Below, one piece after another: positions 1-8,907 of a stretch of DNA of 42,037 bases. Every line of letters starts with the position of its first letter. Positions within the stretch are counted from its first letter, which is position 1. A program made the position numbers and the translations under genes. The stretch spans positions 164,945-206,981 of the forward strand of contig NZ_JH601104.1 of the NCBI RefSeq assembly GCF_000245815.1, given 5' to 3'. Under the pieces are notes generated by a model. The model ran no database searches. It saw nothing but the letters and a program-made list of their open reading frames with translations, and was not told the origin of the DNA. The stretch is from Dolosigranulum pigrum ATCC 51524 (GTDB taxonomy: Bacteria > Bacillota > Bacilli > Lactobacillales > Carnobacteriaceae_A).

Positions 1-664
1 CAAATGTTCCTTCATCAAAGGTTTGATCAACATCATAGTTCTTCTCACCTTCTGGGACACCGTCCACAATTACACGCAAAGCATATGGTTTAATCGTTGG
101 GCGGGTATCTGTCTTATCTAATTTATACGAATAAGTCAAAACGCCATTATTATACACTCCATTATTAACTCCAATGTAGCGTTTTCCATTATGTTCTCCT
201 GGCATATCTTTACCAAAATGAAGATCAAATACTTTACGCAATGCTTGTTCATTAGCAAATTGGTCTGCTGGATATGATGCTATCTCCTGCTGCTCACCAT
301 CATAATCAACAACTACTCGATAGACACTTACAGTATCAGAAGTTGATGAACCAGATTGTTCATTATTAGAAATAGCTTGAGGATTAGTATCCACGGAAGA
401 AGAATCCTCATTAGATTTCATATTACTATCTTCACTAGTTTCCTCTGAAGAATTTATACCATTAGTCTGGTCCTCTTCTAATTCATCTTTGTCTTCTTCA
501 ACAATATTGCTGCCAATCTCCTGTCCACTAGCAGTTTCGACACCATTTAAAAATAACACTGTTCCGACAGCAACTGATGTTAATCCAACACTTAATTTTT
601 TTAATGTGTATCGCTTGTCTTTATTGATACGACGACTAAATTGTTCATTATTATTTTTTACCAC
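1..664 (-). CDS. YSIRK-type surface protein, C-terminus outside the window
   Basis: The N-terminal 221 residues of a secreted wall protein; the frame stays open to base 1, so the C-terminus is missing. Translation begins MVKNNNEQFSRRINKDKRYT and continues with LKKLSVGLTSVAVGTVLF, a YSIRK-type signal peptide as in Gram-positive LPXTG proteins. A low-complexity Glu/Asp/Ser/Asn stretch follows (about residues 45-95), then a more globular part containing YRVVVDYDGEQQE and YALRVIVDGVPEGE. I chose GTG at 664 because GGGGGGAA lies about 7 bases upstream; the nearby ATG at 680 is in another frame. The signal peptide resembles those of the next two genes, so this looks like a small surface-protein cluster. 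Ligand and function are not recognisable, and wall anchoring cannot be tested here. Confidence 0.8.
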   Translation of the reverse strand, partial: MVKNNNEQFSRRINKDKRYTLKKLSVGLTSVAVGTVLFLNGVETASGQEIGSNIVEEDKDELEEDQTNGINSSEETSEDSNMKSNEDSSSVDTNPQAISNNEQSGSSTSDTVSVYRVVVDYDGEQQEIASYPADQFANEQALRKVFDLHFGKDMPGEHNGKRYIGVNNGVYNNGVLTYSYKLDKTDTRPTIKPYALRVIVDGVPEGEKNYDVDQTFDEGTF

Positions 665-727
665 CGTATATTCCCCCCATTTTTTTGATTCCTTAGCATA
701 ATTATTTATTAACCCTTTTCAACTGTC

Positions 728-756
728 ATTATATATCAAAAATACTATATTAGCAA
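728..756 (-). promoter_or_regulatory. Sigma-A promoter of the partial surface-protein gene
   Basis: On the minus strand, TTGCTA (751-756) and a perfect TATAAT (728-733) are separated by 17 bases, about 65 bases before the GTG start at 664. Confidence 0.6.
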
Positions 757-795
757 TTAAATATTAATGATTAAATTCTTATATTTATTGTACAT

Positions 796-826
796 AAAAA
801 AGAGGGGTAACCCCCTCCTTTTTTAA
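796..826 (-). terminator. Rho-independent terminator after the 527-aa surface protein
   Basis: A hairpin of AGAGGGG against CCCCTC(C) with a short TAA loop is flanked by A and T runs, so it can end transcription on either strand. It starts ten bases after the stop of the surface-protein gene at 837. Confidence 0.75.
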
Positions 827-836
827 TTAAATTGAA

Positions 837-2420
837 TTATTTTTTGAATTTTTTGATTCCTGCACCAGCTAAGATTGAAGATGCTCCAACAAGTCCTAGC
901 GCCCATGCACCAGTAGCTGTGTCTGGTAGGCGTTCACCTTGTTTTTTCTCTTCTTTCTTCTCTTCTTGTTTAGCAGGTTGTGCTGCATTCAATTCTTTAG
1001 CTTTACCTAAAATAGCGTCAAGCTCATTAACAGTTGTTGCTTTCTTAAGTCCAGCAACTAACTGATCTTTTTGATCTTGTGTTAGATTTGGTAATTTTTG
1101 GATTTCAGCTTCACGTTTAGCACGTTCTTCAGCCACTAATTTATCCAATTCTTTTTGTGAGAATGCTGGACGAGTACCATCGTTTTGTGGTAATCCACCA
1201 GTTGGATCTTGAGTCGCTTCTTTATCAACTAAAGCACCTAGACGAGCTAGTTCTTCCATTGAAGTTGCAGCTAAGAATTTTTTACGTAATTCTTCTGTAC
1301 GCTCTTTAGATAAACCAGCTTTTGAAAGACGATCTAATTCAGCTTTACGAGCTAATTCTAGACGCTCATTTGCTTTAGAACCTTGCTCTTTGTTCCCAGG
1401 TTTACCATTTGGAGCTTGACCTTTGTCTTTTTCCCCTGCTGCATCTATTGCATCGACATATGCATCAACTTTGTCTTCAAATTTTTGCAAGTCTTCAATA
1501 TCTAAGTTTAGAACCTTAGATAATTCTGCTAATTCTTTTAAGAACTCTTCTTGTTTGTTTTTGTCTTCAACAACCGCTTTAATCTTGATTTCTAGAAGCT
1601 CTTTTTGTTCTTCTAATTCTTTAGCATCCACACTGTCTACAAATGCATCTACTTCATTTTCAATGACTTCTAGCGCCTCTAAATCAGTTGCATTCTTAAC
1701 TTTAGCTTTGAATGATTCATTTTTATCATGATTCTTAACAACTGCATCAATTTTGATATTGAGTAATTCTTTAGCTTCAGCTAATTCTTCAGCATCTACA
1801 CTGTCTACAAATGCATCTACTTCATTTTCGATGACTTCTAGCGCTTCTAAATCAGTTGCATTCTTAACTTTAGCTTTGAATTCTTTATTTTTATCAGAAT
1901 TCTTAACAACTGCATCAATTTTTGTGTTGAGTAATTCTTTAGCATTTGCTAAGTTTTCTGATTTATCTGCTTCAGAATCAGTCGGGTTTACTGCTTTACT
2001 TTCTTTAAAGTTATCTGCTAATGCTTGAACGAGTTGCATACTTTTAGCATGTTGTATTTTTTCAATTAAGCTATTTGGTGCTCCCAATGGTAGTAAGTCA
2101 CTAATAACTTCATCTTTTAATCTTTGCAATTCAGGAGCTTCAGCTGCTTGAGCTTGAAGTGCAGTATTTGCATCTGGTTTAATGCTTTCGCCAGCACCAT
2201 TACCAGTTCCATCTTGTACAACTGTATTTGCTGGATTAGGCAATTTTCCATCTGGTCCAGGTGTATTAGCTGGATCTTGTGCATGTGCTACGTTACCTAC
2301 TAATAATGAAGCTCCAACTGCGACTGATGCGACTCCAACACTTAATTTCTTCAATGAGAAGCGAGTGTTTTTTGTTGCGTCCTTACGCAACTGTTCTTGT
2401 TTGTTATTCTTTCCAACCAT
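837..2420 (-). CDS. YSIRK/LPXTA surface protein with tandem helical repeats
   Basis: Predicted wall-anchored surface protein of 527 aa. It has a YSIRK-type signal (TRFSLKKLSVGVASVAVGAS, about residues 18-40), then an almost wholly helical charged body, then a sorting signal made of GERLPDTATG, a hydrophobic helix and the tail KKFKK. About residues 160-330 hold three 56-residue tandem repeats; near residue 470 a module reading LPNLTQDQKDQL followed by KKATTVNELDAI resembles GA/Ebh three-helix modules that bind host proteins in other cocci. Host binding is inference. ATG at 2420 was chosen because GGAGG precedes it by 9 bases, while the upstream in-frame ATG overlaps that site. The fifth residue of the sorting motif is Ala (LPDTA), not the usual Gly. 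The neighbouring gene at 2739 is a paralogue with the same head and tail. Confidence 0.88.
   Translation of the reverse strand: MVGKNNKQEQLRKDATKNTRFSLKKLSVGVASVAVGASLLVGNVAHAQDPANTPGPDGKLPNPANTVVQDGTGNGAGESIKPDANTALQAQAAEAPELQRLKDEVISDLLPLGAPNSLIEKIQHAKSMQLVQALADNFKESKAVNPTDSEADKSENLANAKELLNTKIDAVVKNSDKNKEFKAKVKNATDLEALEVIENEVDAFVDSVDAEELAEAKELLNIKIDAVVKNHDKNESFKAKVKNATDLEALEVIENEVDAFVDSVDAKELEEQKELLEIKIKAVVEDKNKQEEFLKELAELSKVLNLDIEDLQKFEDKVDAYVDAIDAAGEKDKGQAPNGKPGNKEQGSKANERLELARKAELDRLSKAGLSKERTEELRKKFLAATSMEELARLGALVDKEATQDPTGGLPQNDGTRPAFSQKELDKLVAEERAKREAEIQKLPNLTQDQKDQLVAGLKKATTVNELDAILGKAKELNAAQPAKQEEKKEEKKQGERLPDTATGAWALGLVGASSILAGAGIKKFKK
1437..1941 (-). repeat. Three tandem 168-bp repeats encoding 56-residue helical units
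   Basis: The period is exactly 168 bp: the same words recur at 1593, 1761 and 1929. The two upstream-coding units (about 1606-1773 and 1774-1941) are almost identical at DNA level over the 128 bases compared (1633-1760 against 1801-1928, about a dozen differences). The third (about 1437-1605) is diverged but keeps the spacing and the VDAxVDxxDA end. The encoded unit carries KIDAVVKN, FKAKVKNATDLEALEV and VDAFVDSVDA. Confidence 0.9.
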
Positions 2421-2499
2421 GTGAATCATCCTCCTATAAATTATCTTAACTCTTTAATGGTTTCTGACAGGCGTTAACCAACTTTCCCTGTTCATATAC

Positions 2500-2527
2500 A
2501 TAATACCACATTTCATAATGGATGCAA
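2500..2527 (-). promoter_or_regulatory. Promoter of the 527-aa surface protein
   Basis: Minus-strand TTGCAT (2522-2527), 16-base spacer ending GTGG, TATTAT (2500-2505). The paralogous gene at 2739 has the same design. Confidence 0.65.
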
Positions 2528-2681
2528 GGATTTTTCGGAAGAAATATGATGTTTTTATGAATATTACAACCTACTTACGATACTTCCCTTATGAATGCTT
2601 TAGTATCAAGGTTTTTTATCGTTTTTGTTATCTAACTGTAATATATTCGTCATATTTAGAAGAACAGGAATGTTTTATTAA

Positions 2682-2726
2682 AATCCGAACCAAGTAGTAT
2701 AAGCTAACCAAAGTCCACTTGGTTCG
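2682..2726 (-). terminator. Terminator after the 543-aa surface protein
   Basis: A perfect 10-bp inverted repeat, CGAACCAAGT (2686-2695) against ACTTGGTTCG (2717-2726), with a 21-base loop. On the minus strand it is followed by ATTTTAATAAAA, a weak U tract. It lies 12 bases after the gene's stop codon. Confidence 0.65.
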
Positions 2727-2738
2727 AGTATGTGCTAG

Positions 2739-4370
2739 TTATTTTTTGAATTTTTTAATGCCAAAACCAGCTAGGATCGCAGTAGCCCCGATCAAGCCTA
2801 ACACCCATGCGCCAGTTGCGGTGTCTGGCAAGCGTTCGCCTTGTTTTTTCTGTTGTTTTGGTGCTTGATCTTGGTTTAATTTCCGTGCAAAGTCGATGAT
2901 TTCACCAATTTTTGCTGGTGTGTCAGCTTTGTCAATTCCAGCTAGAAGTTCGCCTTTTTGTTTATCTGATAGGTTAGCTAAGTTATTGATTTCTTTTTTC
3001 GCTTCATCCTTCGCTGCGGCCATTTTTAGTTCTTGTTCTTTTTTATCTTGTGCTGCTTTGTCGGCTGACTTGTCTGGTTGCTTCTGTTGGTCTGGCTTTT
3101 GCTCAGGTTTTTGTGGTTGAGCTTCTTTTCCTTTTTCTGGCTGTTTACTTGCATCTGGTTTTTTAGCTTCCGGTTTTTTATCTTCGGGCTTTTTAACTTC
3201 TGGTTTCTTTTCTTCGGGCTTTTTAGCTTCCGGCTTTTGGCCAGCGTCTGGTTTCTTCTCAGGAGCCGGTTTTTTGTCTGACTCTGGCTTTTTGTCTGTT
3301 TCAGGTTTCTTCTCTTCTGGTTTAGGTGCTTCTTCTGGTTTTTTCTCTGGTACTGGCTTAGTTTGAGCTTCCGGTTTTTCCTCGGTAGTAGCTTCCCCAT
3401 TTTGTGCTTGGTTCGCTTGTTCTTCAGCACGTTTTTGTGCCTCAACTAAGACGTTATCCACTTCTTCAGCAGAAGCAGCTACTTCGATGCGCCCTTTTAA
3501 CTCATTGGAATCATCGACATGTAAGTTCGTTTGGTCTATTTCAACTAACGCAGCGTCTTTTTTAGTGTTCAGTTCAGCTAGATCTATTGCTTCTGTCAAG
3601 ATTTGGCTCACTGCTTCTTTATTATCTTCAGCCGCTTTGATTTTTTGAGCGAAGTCTTCTTTTATCGTGTCGCTAAGATTCAAGTCGTTAAGTTCTCTTA
3701 CGGCTTCTGCGTAGTCATCATCTTCTTCAGTCTCTAACGTCACTTCATCTGGAATAGATTCAGTGGCTTGATCGGCTACTTTCGGTTCTTCAGTGGCTTC
3801 AGTCTCCGTAGATTCTGCGGCTTGCGTTGGTGCACTGTCTTCGGTTTCAGTTGGGGCAGTTGTTTCATCAGCTGGTTTTTCAACTTTAGCATCTAGTTCC
3901 TTAAATAATTTATCAACAGCTTCTTTTGTTTCTGCGTCTTCGATTGTTTTCAATGCTGTTTCGTTGTCAATATCTTTGGCTTTCAATGCTGCAATTTTAG
4001 CTGCTTTGTACAGTTTAAGATCTTTTATATCATCTGTATCCTCTGTAGCAATCTCTGGTTGTGTATAATTCGCAACTAATTTGTCGACAGCTTCTTTGCT
4101 CTCAGCACTATCAATCAGGCTATTTAGATGTTCATTTTCAATTTTTTTATCCGCTAAGTCTTTCTTAGCCACTTCTTTATACTCGCCTAAGGATTGGTCG
4201 GTTTGCGTAGTAGATGGTTCTTCTGCATTGACTGATATCGGTTGACCAAGTAGTAACGTTGCTCCGATTGCAATGGATGCTACACCGACTGTTAATTTTT
4301 TAAGTGAAAATCGTGTTTGTTTGTCTGCTTCTTGACGTAATTGTACGTGTTTATTGTTTTTTCCAACCAT
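2739..4370 (-). CDS. YSIRK/LPXTA surface protein with Pro/Lys/Glu-rich wall spacer
   Basis: Predicted wall-anchored protein of 543 aa, a paralogue of the gene at 837. It starts MVGKNNKHVQLRQEADKQT, followed by the YSIRK-type signal SLKKLTVGVASIAIGATLLL. The first half has degenerate helical modules with the recurring word KEAVDKL. Residues about 335-435 are a KPE-rich low-complexity segment (repeated EKKPE, PEAKKPE), typical of wall-spanning regions. Near residue 475, LSDKQKGELLAGIDKADTPA resembles a GA/Ebh-type module. The end is GERLPDTATGAW, a hydrophobic helix and KKFKK. ATG at 4370 is used because AGGAGGG precedes it by 8 bases; the longer open frame would run into the promoter. Adhesin or host-protein binding is inference. 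Confidence 0.88.
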   Translation of the reverse strand: MVGKNNKHVQLRQEADKQTRFSLKKLTVGVASIAIGATLLLGQPISVNAEEPSTTQTDQSLGEYKEVAKKDLADKKIENEHLNSLIDSAESKEAVDKLVANYTQPEIATEDTDDIKDLKLYKAAKIAALKAKDIDNETALKTIEDAETKEAVDKLFKELDAKVEKPADETTAPTETEDSAPTQAAESTETEATEEPKVADQATESIPDEVTLETEEDDDYAEAVRELNDLNLSDTIKEDFAQKIKAAEDNKEAVSQILTEAIDLAELNTKKDAALVEIDQTNLHVDDSNELKGRIEVAASAEEVDNVLVEAQKRAEEQANQAQNGEATTEEKPEAQTKPVPEKKPEEAPKPEEKKPETDKKPESDKKPAPEKKPDAGQKPEAKKPEEKKPEVKKPEDKKPEAKKPDASKQPEKGKEAQPQKPEQKPDQQKQPDKSADKAAQDKKEQELKMAAAKDEAKKEINNLANLSDKQKGELLAGIDKADTPAKIGEIIDFARKLNQDQAPKQQKKQGERLPDTATGAWVLGLIGATAILAGFGIKKFKK

Positions 4371-4440
4371 GGAAATCACCCTCCTGAATAGGCATAAATA
4401 GTTGAACGAGAAGTCTATTATTGCTCCTCTATCTACCACT

Positions 4441-4468
4441 ATCATACCACGATTACCGTTAAATGCAA
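4441..4468 (-). promoter_or_regulatory. Promoter of the 543-aa surface protein
   Basis: Minus-strand TTGCAT (4463-4468), 16-base spacer ending GTGG, TATGAT (4441-4446). The layout matches the promoter at 2500-2527, suggesting that the paralogues are expressed together. Confidence 0.65.
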
Positions 4469-4623
4469 TAGCAATTATGAATTTTATGTGAACATTTCAA
4501 GTATATTTCTATTATATTTCATTTGTGTTACATTTAATTTATTTTAACATATAATCCTCATTATTCGTTATTTATTTCTATCATTTTTCTTTATCTTCAT
4601 AGATCTTTTGGTTTGTGCTATAT

Positions 4624-5649
4624 CTATCCAGAGAACTGCATCACAAAAAGTTCAAATTGTAACTCGGGATCCACTTGCCCGGTCTTAATACGATATTCAG
4701 CTTGGATCAGTTGCTGATAAGCTTGCGCTAACAGTTCCCGATTGAAGCGTCGCTCGGTTTTCATAGCAAGCTTGACGCGGTAAGGATGTGCACTGATTTC
4801 TTTAGCAATCTCGGCTTGTTGGTAACCTTTTGCCCGCAAGATATGCACTTGAAGGAGCAAGCGGAACTGACTCAGCATAATAGCAAGAATCTTAAGCGGT
4901 TCTTCCTTCTGCAAGAGCAGATCGGCAAATACTTGAATGGCCTGATTGGCTTGCTTGGTCAGGACTAATTCATTAATCTCAAAGATATTGCTCTCCAATG
5001 TTCGCGTGACTAGTTCATCGACAGAGTGGCGCGTAATGTACTTATCTTCCATATGATAGAGATACAGCTTCTGAAGCTCTGACATAATCGTTGTTAGCTG
5101 ATAATCTGTTCGTTCCATCAAGGCATTGAACGCGCCATCTTGAAATCGATAGCCTTGCGTTTGGACGGCTTCTTTTACATACCGAGCTAAGGCGTTCGTG
5201 TCCAGTGGCGACACATCAATCACTTCTGCTTGCTTAAGCAAGGTCTTGGTGATTTTTTTTCGCTTATCGAGCTTCTCATATGGAGCAAAGATAACCAATA
5301 CTGAAAAATCAGCCGGTGCCTGCAAATAATTCACTAATGCCTCCAAGTTATGATCGGGATCTGACTTAGATGGCTTACCGGTTAGAAAAGTTGGATGCGT
5401 AACGAAGACCAGGCGCTGCTTCCCGAAGAACGGAATGGACTCTGCTTCTTGAACAGCTGCTTGCAGTTCATCTTCTTCCATATTAAATGTCGTAAAATTG
5501 AAGTCACTGCTCGTATCTCCATCCAACACAGCTGTAATAATAGTCTGCTTGAAGCGTTCAATGAGATAGTGTTCTGTTCCGGAGACTAAGTAGACAGGCT
5601 GCACTGTGCCTTGCCGTATCGTCGCTAATTGTTGCTGTAAGTTACTCAT
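4624..5649 (-). CDS. holA: DNA polymerase III subunit delta
   Basis: The delta subunit of the clamp loader, which opens the beta sliding clamp in the replisome. At 341 aa it has the family's usual length. The N-terminus reads QPVYLVSGTEHYLIERFKQT, the expected start of the AAA+-like delta fold without a functional Walker A, and a PFFGKQRLVFV segment follows. The C-terminal collar region contains EEPLKILAIMLSQFRLLLQV and ends in LQFELFVMQFSG. A strong AAGGAGGAG site precedes ATG at 5649. It follows comEC by 109 bases, the usual comEA-comEC-holA order in Firmicutes. A TATAAT-like -10 near 5725 on the minus strand suggests that it may also have its own promoter. Confidence 0.95.
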   Translation of the reverse strand: MSNLQQQLATIRQGTVQPVYLVSGTEHYLIERFKQTIITAVLDGDTSSDFNFTTFNMEEDELQAAVQEAESIPFFGKQRLVFVTHPTFLTGKPSKSDPDHNLEALVNYLQAPADFSVLVIFAPYEKLDKRKKITKTLLKQAEVIDVSPLDTNALARYVKEAVQTQGYRFQDGAFNALMERTDYQLTTIMSELQKLYLYHMEDKYITRHSVDELVTRTLESNIFEINELVLTKQANQAIQVFADLLLQKEEPLKILAIMLSQFRLLLQVHILRAKGYQQAEIAKEISAHPYRVKLAMKTERRFNRELLAQAYQQLIQAEYRIKTGQVDPELQFELFVMQFSG

Positions 5650-5758
5650 GGTCTCCTCCTTACTTATGTGTTGTGTTTCTACTATATATATGTGTAAATG
5701 ATGTTGTTCATTAATCTCCCTGCATTATATCATACGCGAATCGGATTTCCGAATGTTT

Positions 5759-8089
5759 CTATTCATCCTTAACCGCGTAGAAACCAGCTAGTTGCTGATT
5801 GAGCCAATCATTGGAACTATACGTGTACCAGACGCCTCCTTGTTGATCCGTTCGGTAAATCTCGATATCATAGTCGGTGAGACGGTCTAGCACATCGGGA
5901 TGAGGGTGGTTAAATTGATTATTCGCCCCAGCTGAGATAAGGCCGATAGTCGGTTGATACTGTTGTAAGAAGGCTTCGGAGCTAGAAGAAGGACTGCCAT
6001 GATGGGCTACTTTTAATATATCAATAGGTAGATTCGGATAGTGAGCGATCATCGACTGCTCAGCGGCTTGCTCAATGTCTCCCGTCAACAACCACTTTTT
6101 GCCGCCCATCTCGCCATAGAGAACGAGCGAATTTTCATTATCAGAGTCAAACTGTTCAATCGGCTGAAGCAAGGCTAATGACAGCTTCCCATGTCTAACT
6201 TCCTGCGGTGCTTCCAGGATAGTATGCGGAATCTCTTTACCTTGCATGAGTGATCGGTAGGTTTCATCACGAAATGTATGAATGGTTCCAGCTATCTCTC
6301 TTACATCAAAATGGTCGGCTAATTCACGTACTTCCCCCATGTGATCCAGATCAGGGTGCGTTATATATAGCCGTTCAAGATAAGTAATTCCCATTGCACT
6401 AAGCGTCGGCACTAAGGTATCTTTGCCAATTGTATAGGTTTGCTGGCGCTCACGCCATGCTTCTGGCTGTTGCCACGGAATTTTACCACCCGTATCCACC
6501 ATAATCCCAGCCGAACTGAACGGTTGCTTGATGACTAATGAGTCGCCTTGTCCGACATCAATCATCATCACTTGACCTAATGGACCGTACCGTACTGAGA
6601 ATAGAGAAATCAAGCTAAGCATAGAACTAACGACCATTAACCGCTTAGATACGTGTTTTTTCTCTAAGCCCATAAACAAACCGATCAGACCGATCACGAG
6701 CCCTATCATACTGAGCAGGGGCAAGCGACCAATAATCACCCGCGCAAACGGCAACTGACTAACCGCCGACAAAAAGTGTTCCGTTAACGTTAATAATTGG
6801 CTTAGAATAGCCCCTGTGAAGATATGTGGCACAATAATGGAGACAGCAAAATTAATCACCACGGCCGGGAATAAAATCACCGAAAAGAACGGCACAAAGA
6901 GTGTATTTAATACGATAGAAATGAACGGAAATTCAAAATAATGATACGTAATAACCGGCAAGCTTAACAAACTCACTAAAAAACTGAGCATAAAGGGTTG
7001 TACATATTGAGGTAAACGTTGTAGATGCCGATTATGAGCTAGCACGATTAACATCCCACTCAACAGATAACTGAGCTGAAAACCAATTGAAAAAATACTA
7101 AATGGTCGCCAAAGCAAGAGTAAGATGAGTGCTAGCGACCAATTATCAAGTGGATAACTGCGCTTATTCATAGAGGTCAGAATAAAATAAATCGCTGATT
7201 GCACTACCGCCCGAAAAATGCTCACGCCCATCCCAGCCATGATGCCGTATAGCGGTAAGATAGCTAGTAGTAATTTAGCCGTTGTTTCCTTGGTAATATG
7301 CAGACGAAGCAGTACATACGAGACCGCTGTAATTAATAGTTGAATATGTAACCCCGAAATACTAATTAAATGAATCATCCCCGTTGCTCGGTAAGATTCA
7401 ATACTCTCACTTGGCAAGGCGTGTTTCTTAGCAAAAAGCAACGTCTGCGTATAACTCGCTGCCTTCTCATTCATGATGCGGTCAATACAATCAAATAAGC
7501 TCTGGCGCCAGCGATCGATTCGAACAGCAAGCGGTGGCTTAACTCGTCTACTTGGCACTAGCTCTACCACTTCAAAAGTATAATAGATCCCTTGCCATGC
7601 TAAATATTGGCGGTAATTAAATTGGTGCCGATTCCGATGCTCAGCCGGCCGTTCCAAGTGGCCTTCTAACAAAAATGTGCGCTTAAACGTCTGCTGCTGG
7701 AAGGCTTCTTTTTCGGCCAATGTCTTCAGTTGATACCGGCCTATGACGGACTCGCCTGTCACCCGGTCAACGGCTTCAAATCGCATCCGATCGCCATCAA
7801 TTTGTACAGTGGTGGGCTTAATAAACATCTCCCGTTGTATCGTCTCTTCCGCTAAATTCTCAACTTGACTCACTGGCCAGATGTCACTTTCTTGTGGCAT
7901 GAAGTAGATACGCACACTAATTAGCACGGCAATAATAGCCACTCCAACGATAACGATCCGATCTCCCAAGATAACTATGCGCACGATCCAGTACATTAGC
8001 AATAGAACAGCAACCAAATGAAAGTTCGTCAACCAGGCGATCACCATCAATAGCGCCATTATCCCCACATAAATTCCCTTCTGACTCAC
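5759..8089 (-). CDS. comEC: ComEC/Rec2 DNA-uptake channel
   Basis: Integral membrane protein through which single-stranded transforming DNA enters the cell. The 776 aa have the full three-part architecture. The N-terminus has several membrane helices and a soluble region (residues about 100-200). The middle competence domain is polytopic and includes LISISGLHIQLLITAVSYVL. The C-terminal metallo-beta-lactamase domain (from about residue 505) shows MIDVGQGDSLVI, THPDLDHMGE, LLTGDIE and KVAHHGS, the metal-binding set expected for nuclease activity. The start is GTG at 8089, with GGGAGG 8 bases upstream. It lies 21 bases after comEA in one transcript. Apparently intact, so natural competence is possible; no competence regulator is visible here. 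Confidence 0.96.
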   Translation of the reverse strand: MSQKGIYVGIMALLMVIAWLTNFHLVAVLLLMYWIVRIVILGDRIVIVGVAIIAVLISVRIYFMPQESDIWPVSQVENLAEETIQREMFIKPTTVQIDGDRMRFEAVDRVTGESVIGRYQLKTLAEKEAFQQQTFKRTFLLEGHLERPAEHRNRHQFNYRQYLAWQGIYYTFEVVELVPSRRVKPPLAVRIDRWRQSLFDCIDRIMNEKAASYTQTLLFAKKHALPSESIESYRATGMIHLISISGLHIQLLITAVSYVLLRLHITKETTAKLLLAILPLYGIMAGMGVSIFRAVVQSAIYFILTSMNKRSYPLDNWSLALILLLLWRPFSIFSIGFQLSYLLSGMLIVLAHNRHLQRLPQYVQPFMLSFLVSLLSLPVITYHYFEFPFISIVLNTLFVPFFSVILFPAVVINFAVSIIVPHIFTGAILSQLLTLTEHFLSAVSQLPFARVIIGRLPLLSMIGLVIGLIGLFMGLEKKHVSKRLMVVSSMLSLISLFSVRYGPLGQVMMIDVGQGDSLVIKQPFSSAGIMVDTGGKIPWQQPEAWRERQQTYTIGKDTLVPTLSAMGITYLERLYITHPDLDHMGEVRELADHFDVREIAGTIHTFRDETYRSLMQGKEIPHTILEAPQEVRHGKLSLALLQPIEQFDSDNENSLVLYGEMGGKKWLLTGDIEQAAEQSMIAHYPNLPIDILKVAHHGSPSSSSEAFLQQYQPTIGLISAGANNQFNHPHPDVLDRLTDYDIEIYRTDQQGGVWYTYSSNDWLNQQLAGFYAVKDE

Positions 8090-8110
8090 CGGATGACCTC
8101 CCTTCTGCTT

Positions 8111-8758
8111 TTATTTGACTTTAATACTGTCCTTCAAGGTTTCAAAGCTTTTCTCTCCAATTCCTGAGACATTCATCAAGTCTTCCGACGTATCAAACAG
8201 CCCATTCTCCTCACGGTATTGAATAATCTGTTGGGCCTTCGCTTGACCGATTCCACTGAGCGTCATTAATTCTTGCTCCGATGCCGTATTGATATTGATC
8301 ACTGTTGCTCCTGATGCCTCACCTGCTCCAGTAGTCGTATTTTCAGGTAGTCCTGAATCATCATCCTCATGCGGGACATAAATCACCATCTGATCTTCGA
8401 CTTTTTGCGCAAAGTTAATCGCTAATTCATTGGCTTCATCCGTCAATCCCTCTGCCATCGCAATCGCGTCCTTCACCCGACCGTCTGTAGGCAATTCATA
8501 CACACCTGGCGCATGAACTTCTCCTTTCACATCGACCATAAACAACTCTGGTTCTGACGACTTCGACTCAACACGTTCCACTTCCTCCTCCGTGGCTACT
8601 TCCATCTGAGCAGCCAGTAAATCATCTAACGAATTCTCCTCTTCCACTTCAGCAGAATTACCCATCATTAGCCATATCACGCTGCCTAATGCCAACACCA
8701 ACCCACCAATTACCAATAGTTGCCAATGCACCTTCAACTTCTCCCATAATTGTTCCAC
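8111..8758 (-). CDS. comEA: ComEA DNA-binding competence protein
   Basis: Membrane-anchored receptor for double-stranded DNA at the cell surface. The 215-aa protein has one N-terminal membrane helix (residues about 15-32), an acidic linker, a SLBB domain (VDVKGEVHAPGVYELPTDGR), a Gly/Thr/Ser linker, and a C-terminal tandem helix-hairpin-helix domain: NINTASEQELMTLSGIG, then DLMNVSGIGEKSFETL. The start is GTG at 8758, with GAGGAGG about 8 bases upstream. It is the first gene of the comEA-comEC-holA group and is divergent from the HMG-CoA reductase gene. No ComK or sigma-X box was recognised upstream. Confidence 0.96.
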   Translation of the reverse strand: MEQLWEKLKVHWQLLVIGGLVLALGSVIWLMMGNSAEVEEENSLDDLLAAQMEVATEEEVERVESKSSEPELFMVDVKGEVHAPGVYELPTDGRVKDAIAMAEGLTDEANELAINFAQKVEDQMVIYVPHEDDDSGLPENTTTGAGEASGATVININTASEQELMTLSGIGQAKAQQIIQYREENGLFDTSEDLMNVSGIGEKSFETLKDSIKVK

Positions 8759-8907
8759 AATAATTCCTCCTCATTGGGCTTTAACTTATAAATACACAAC
8801 TTATCCCAAAGTTGGTCTGCTGAATTAATTAATCAATGAACGATTAAGGAATTTTTAAGCCATATACGGTATACTGACTATAAACTAAGAAGAAAGGATC
8901 GATAGTC

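Noticed and set aside
3026..3445. 139-codon minus-strand frame, Lys/Gln-rich
   Set aside because: A frame-shifted reading of the KPE-repeat part of the surface protein at 2739-4370; repetitive codons keep the other frame open.
8840..8884. Possible promoter of the HMG-CoA reductase gene
   Set aside because: TATACT and TATAAA are present, but no -35 at proper spacing was found, so it is not listed.
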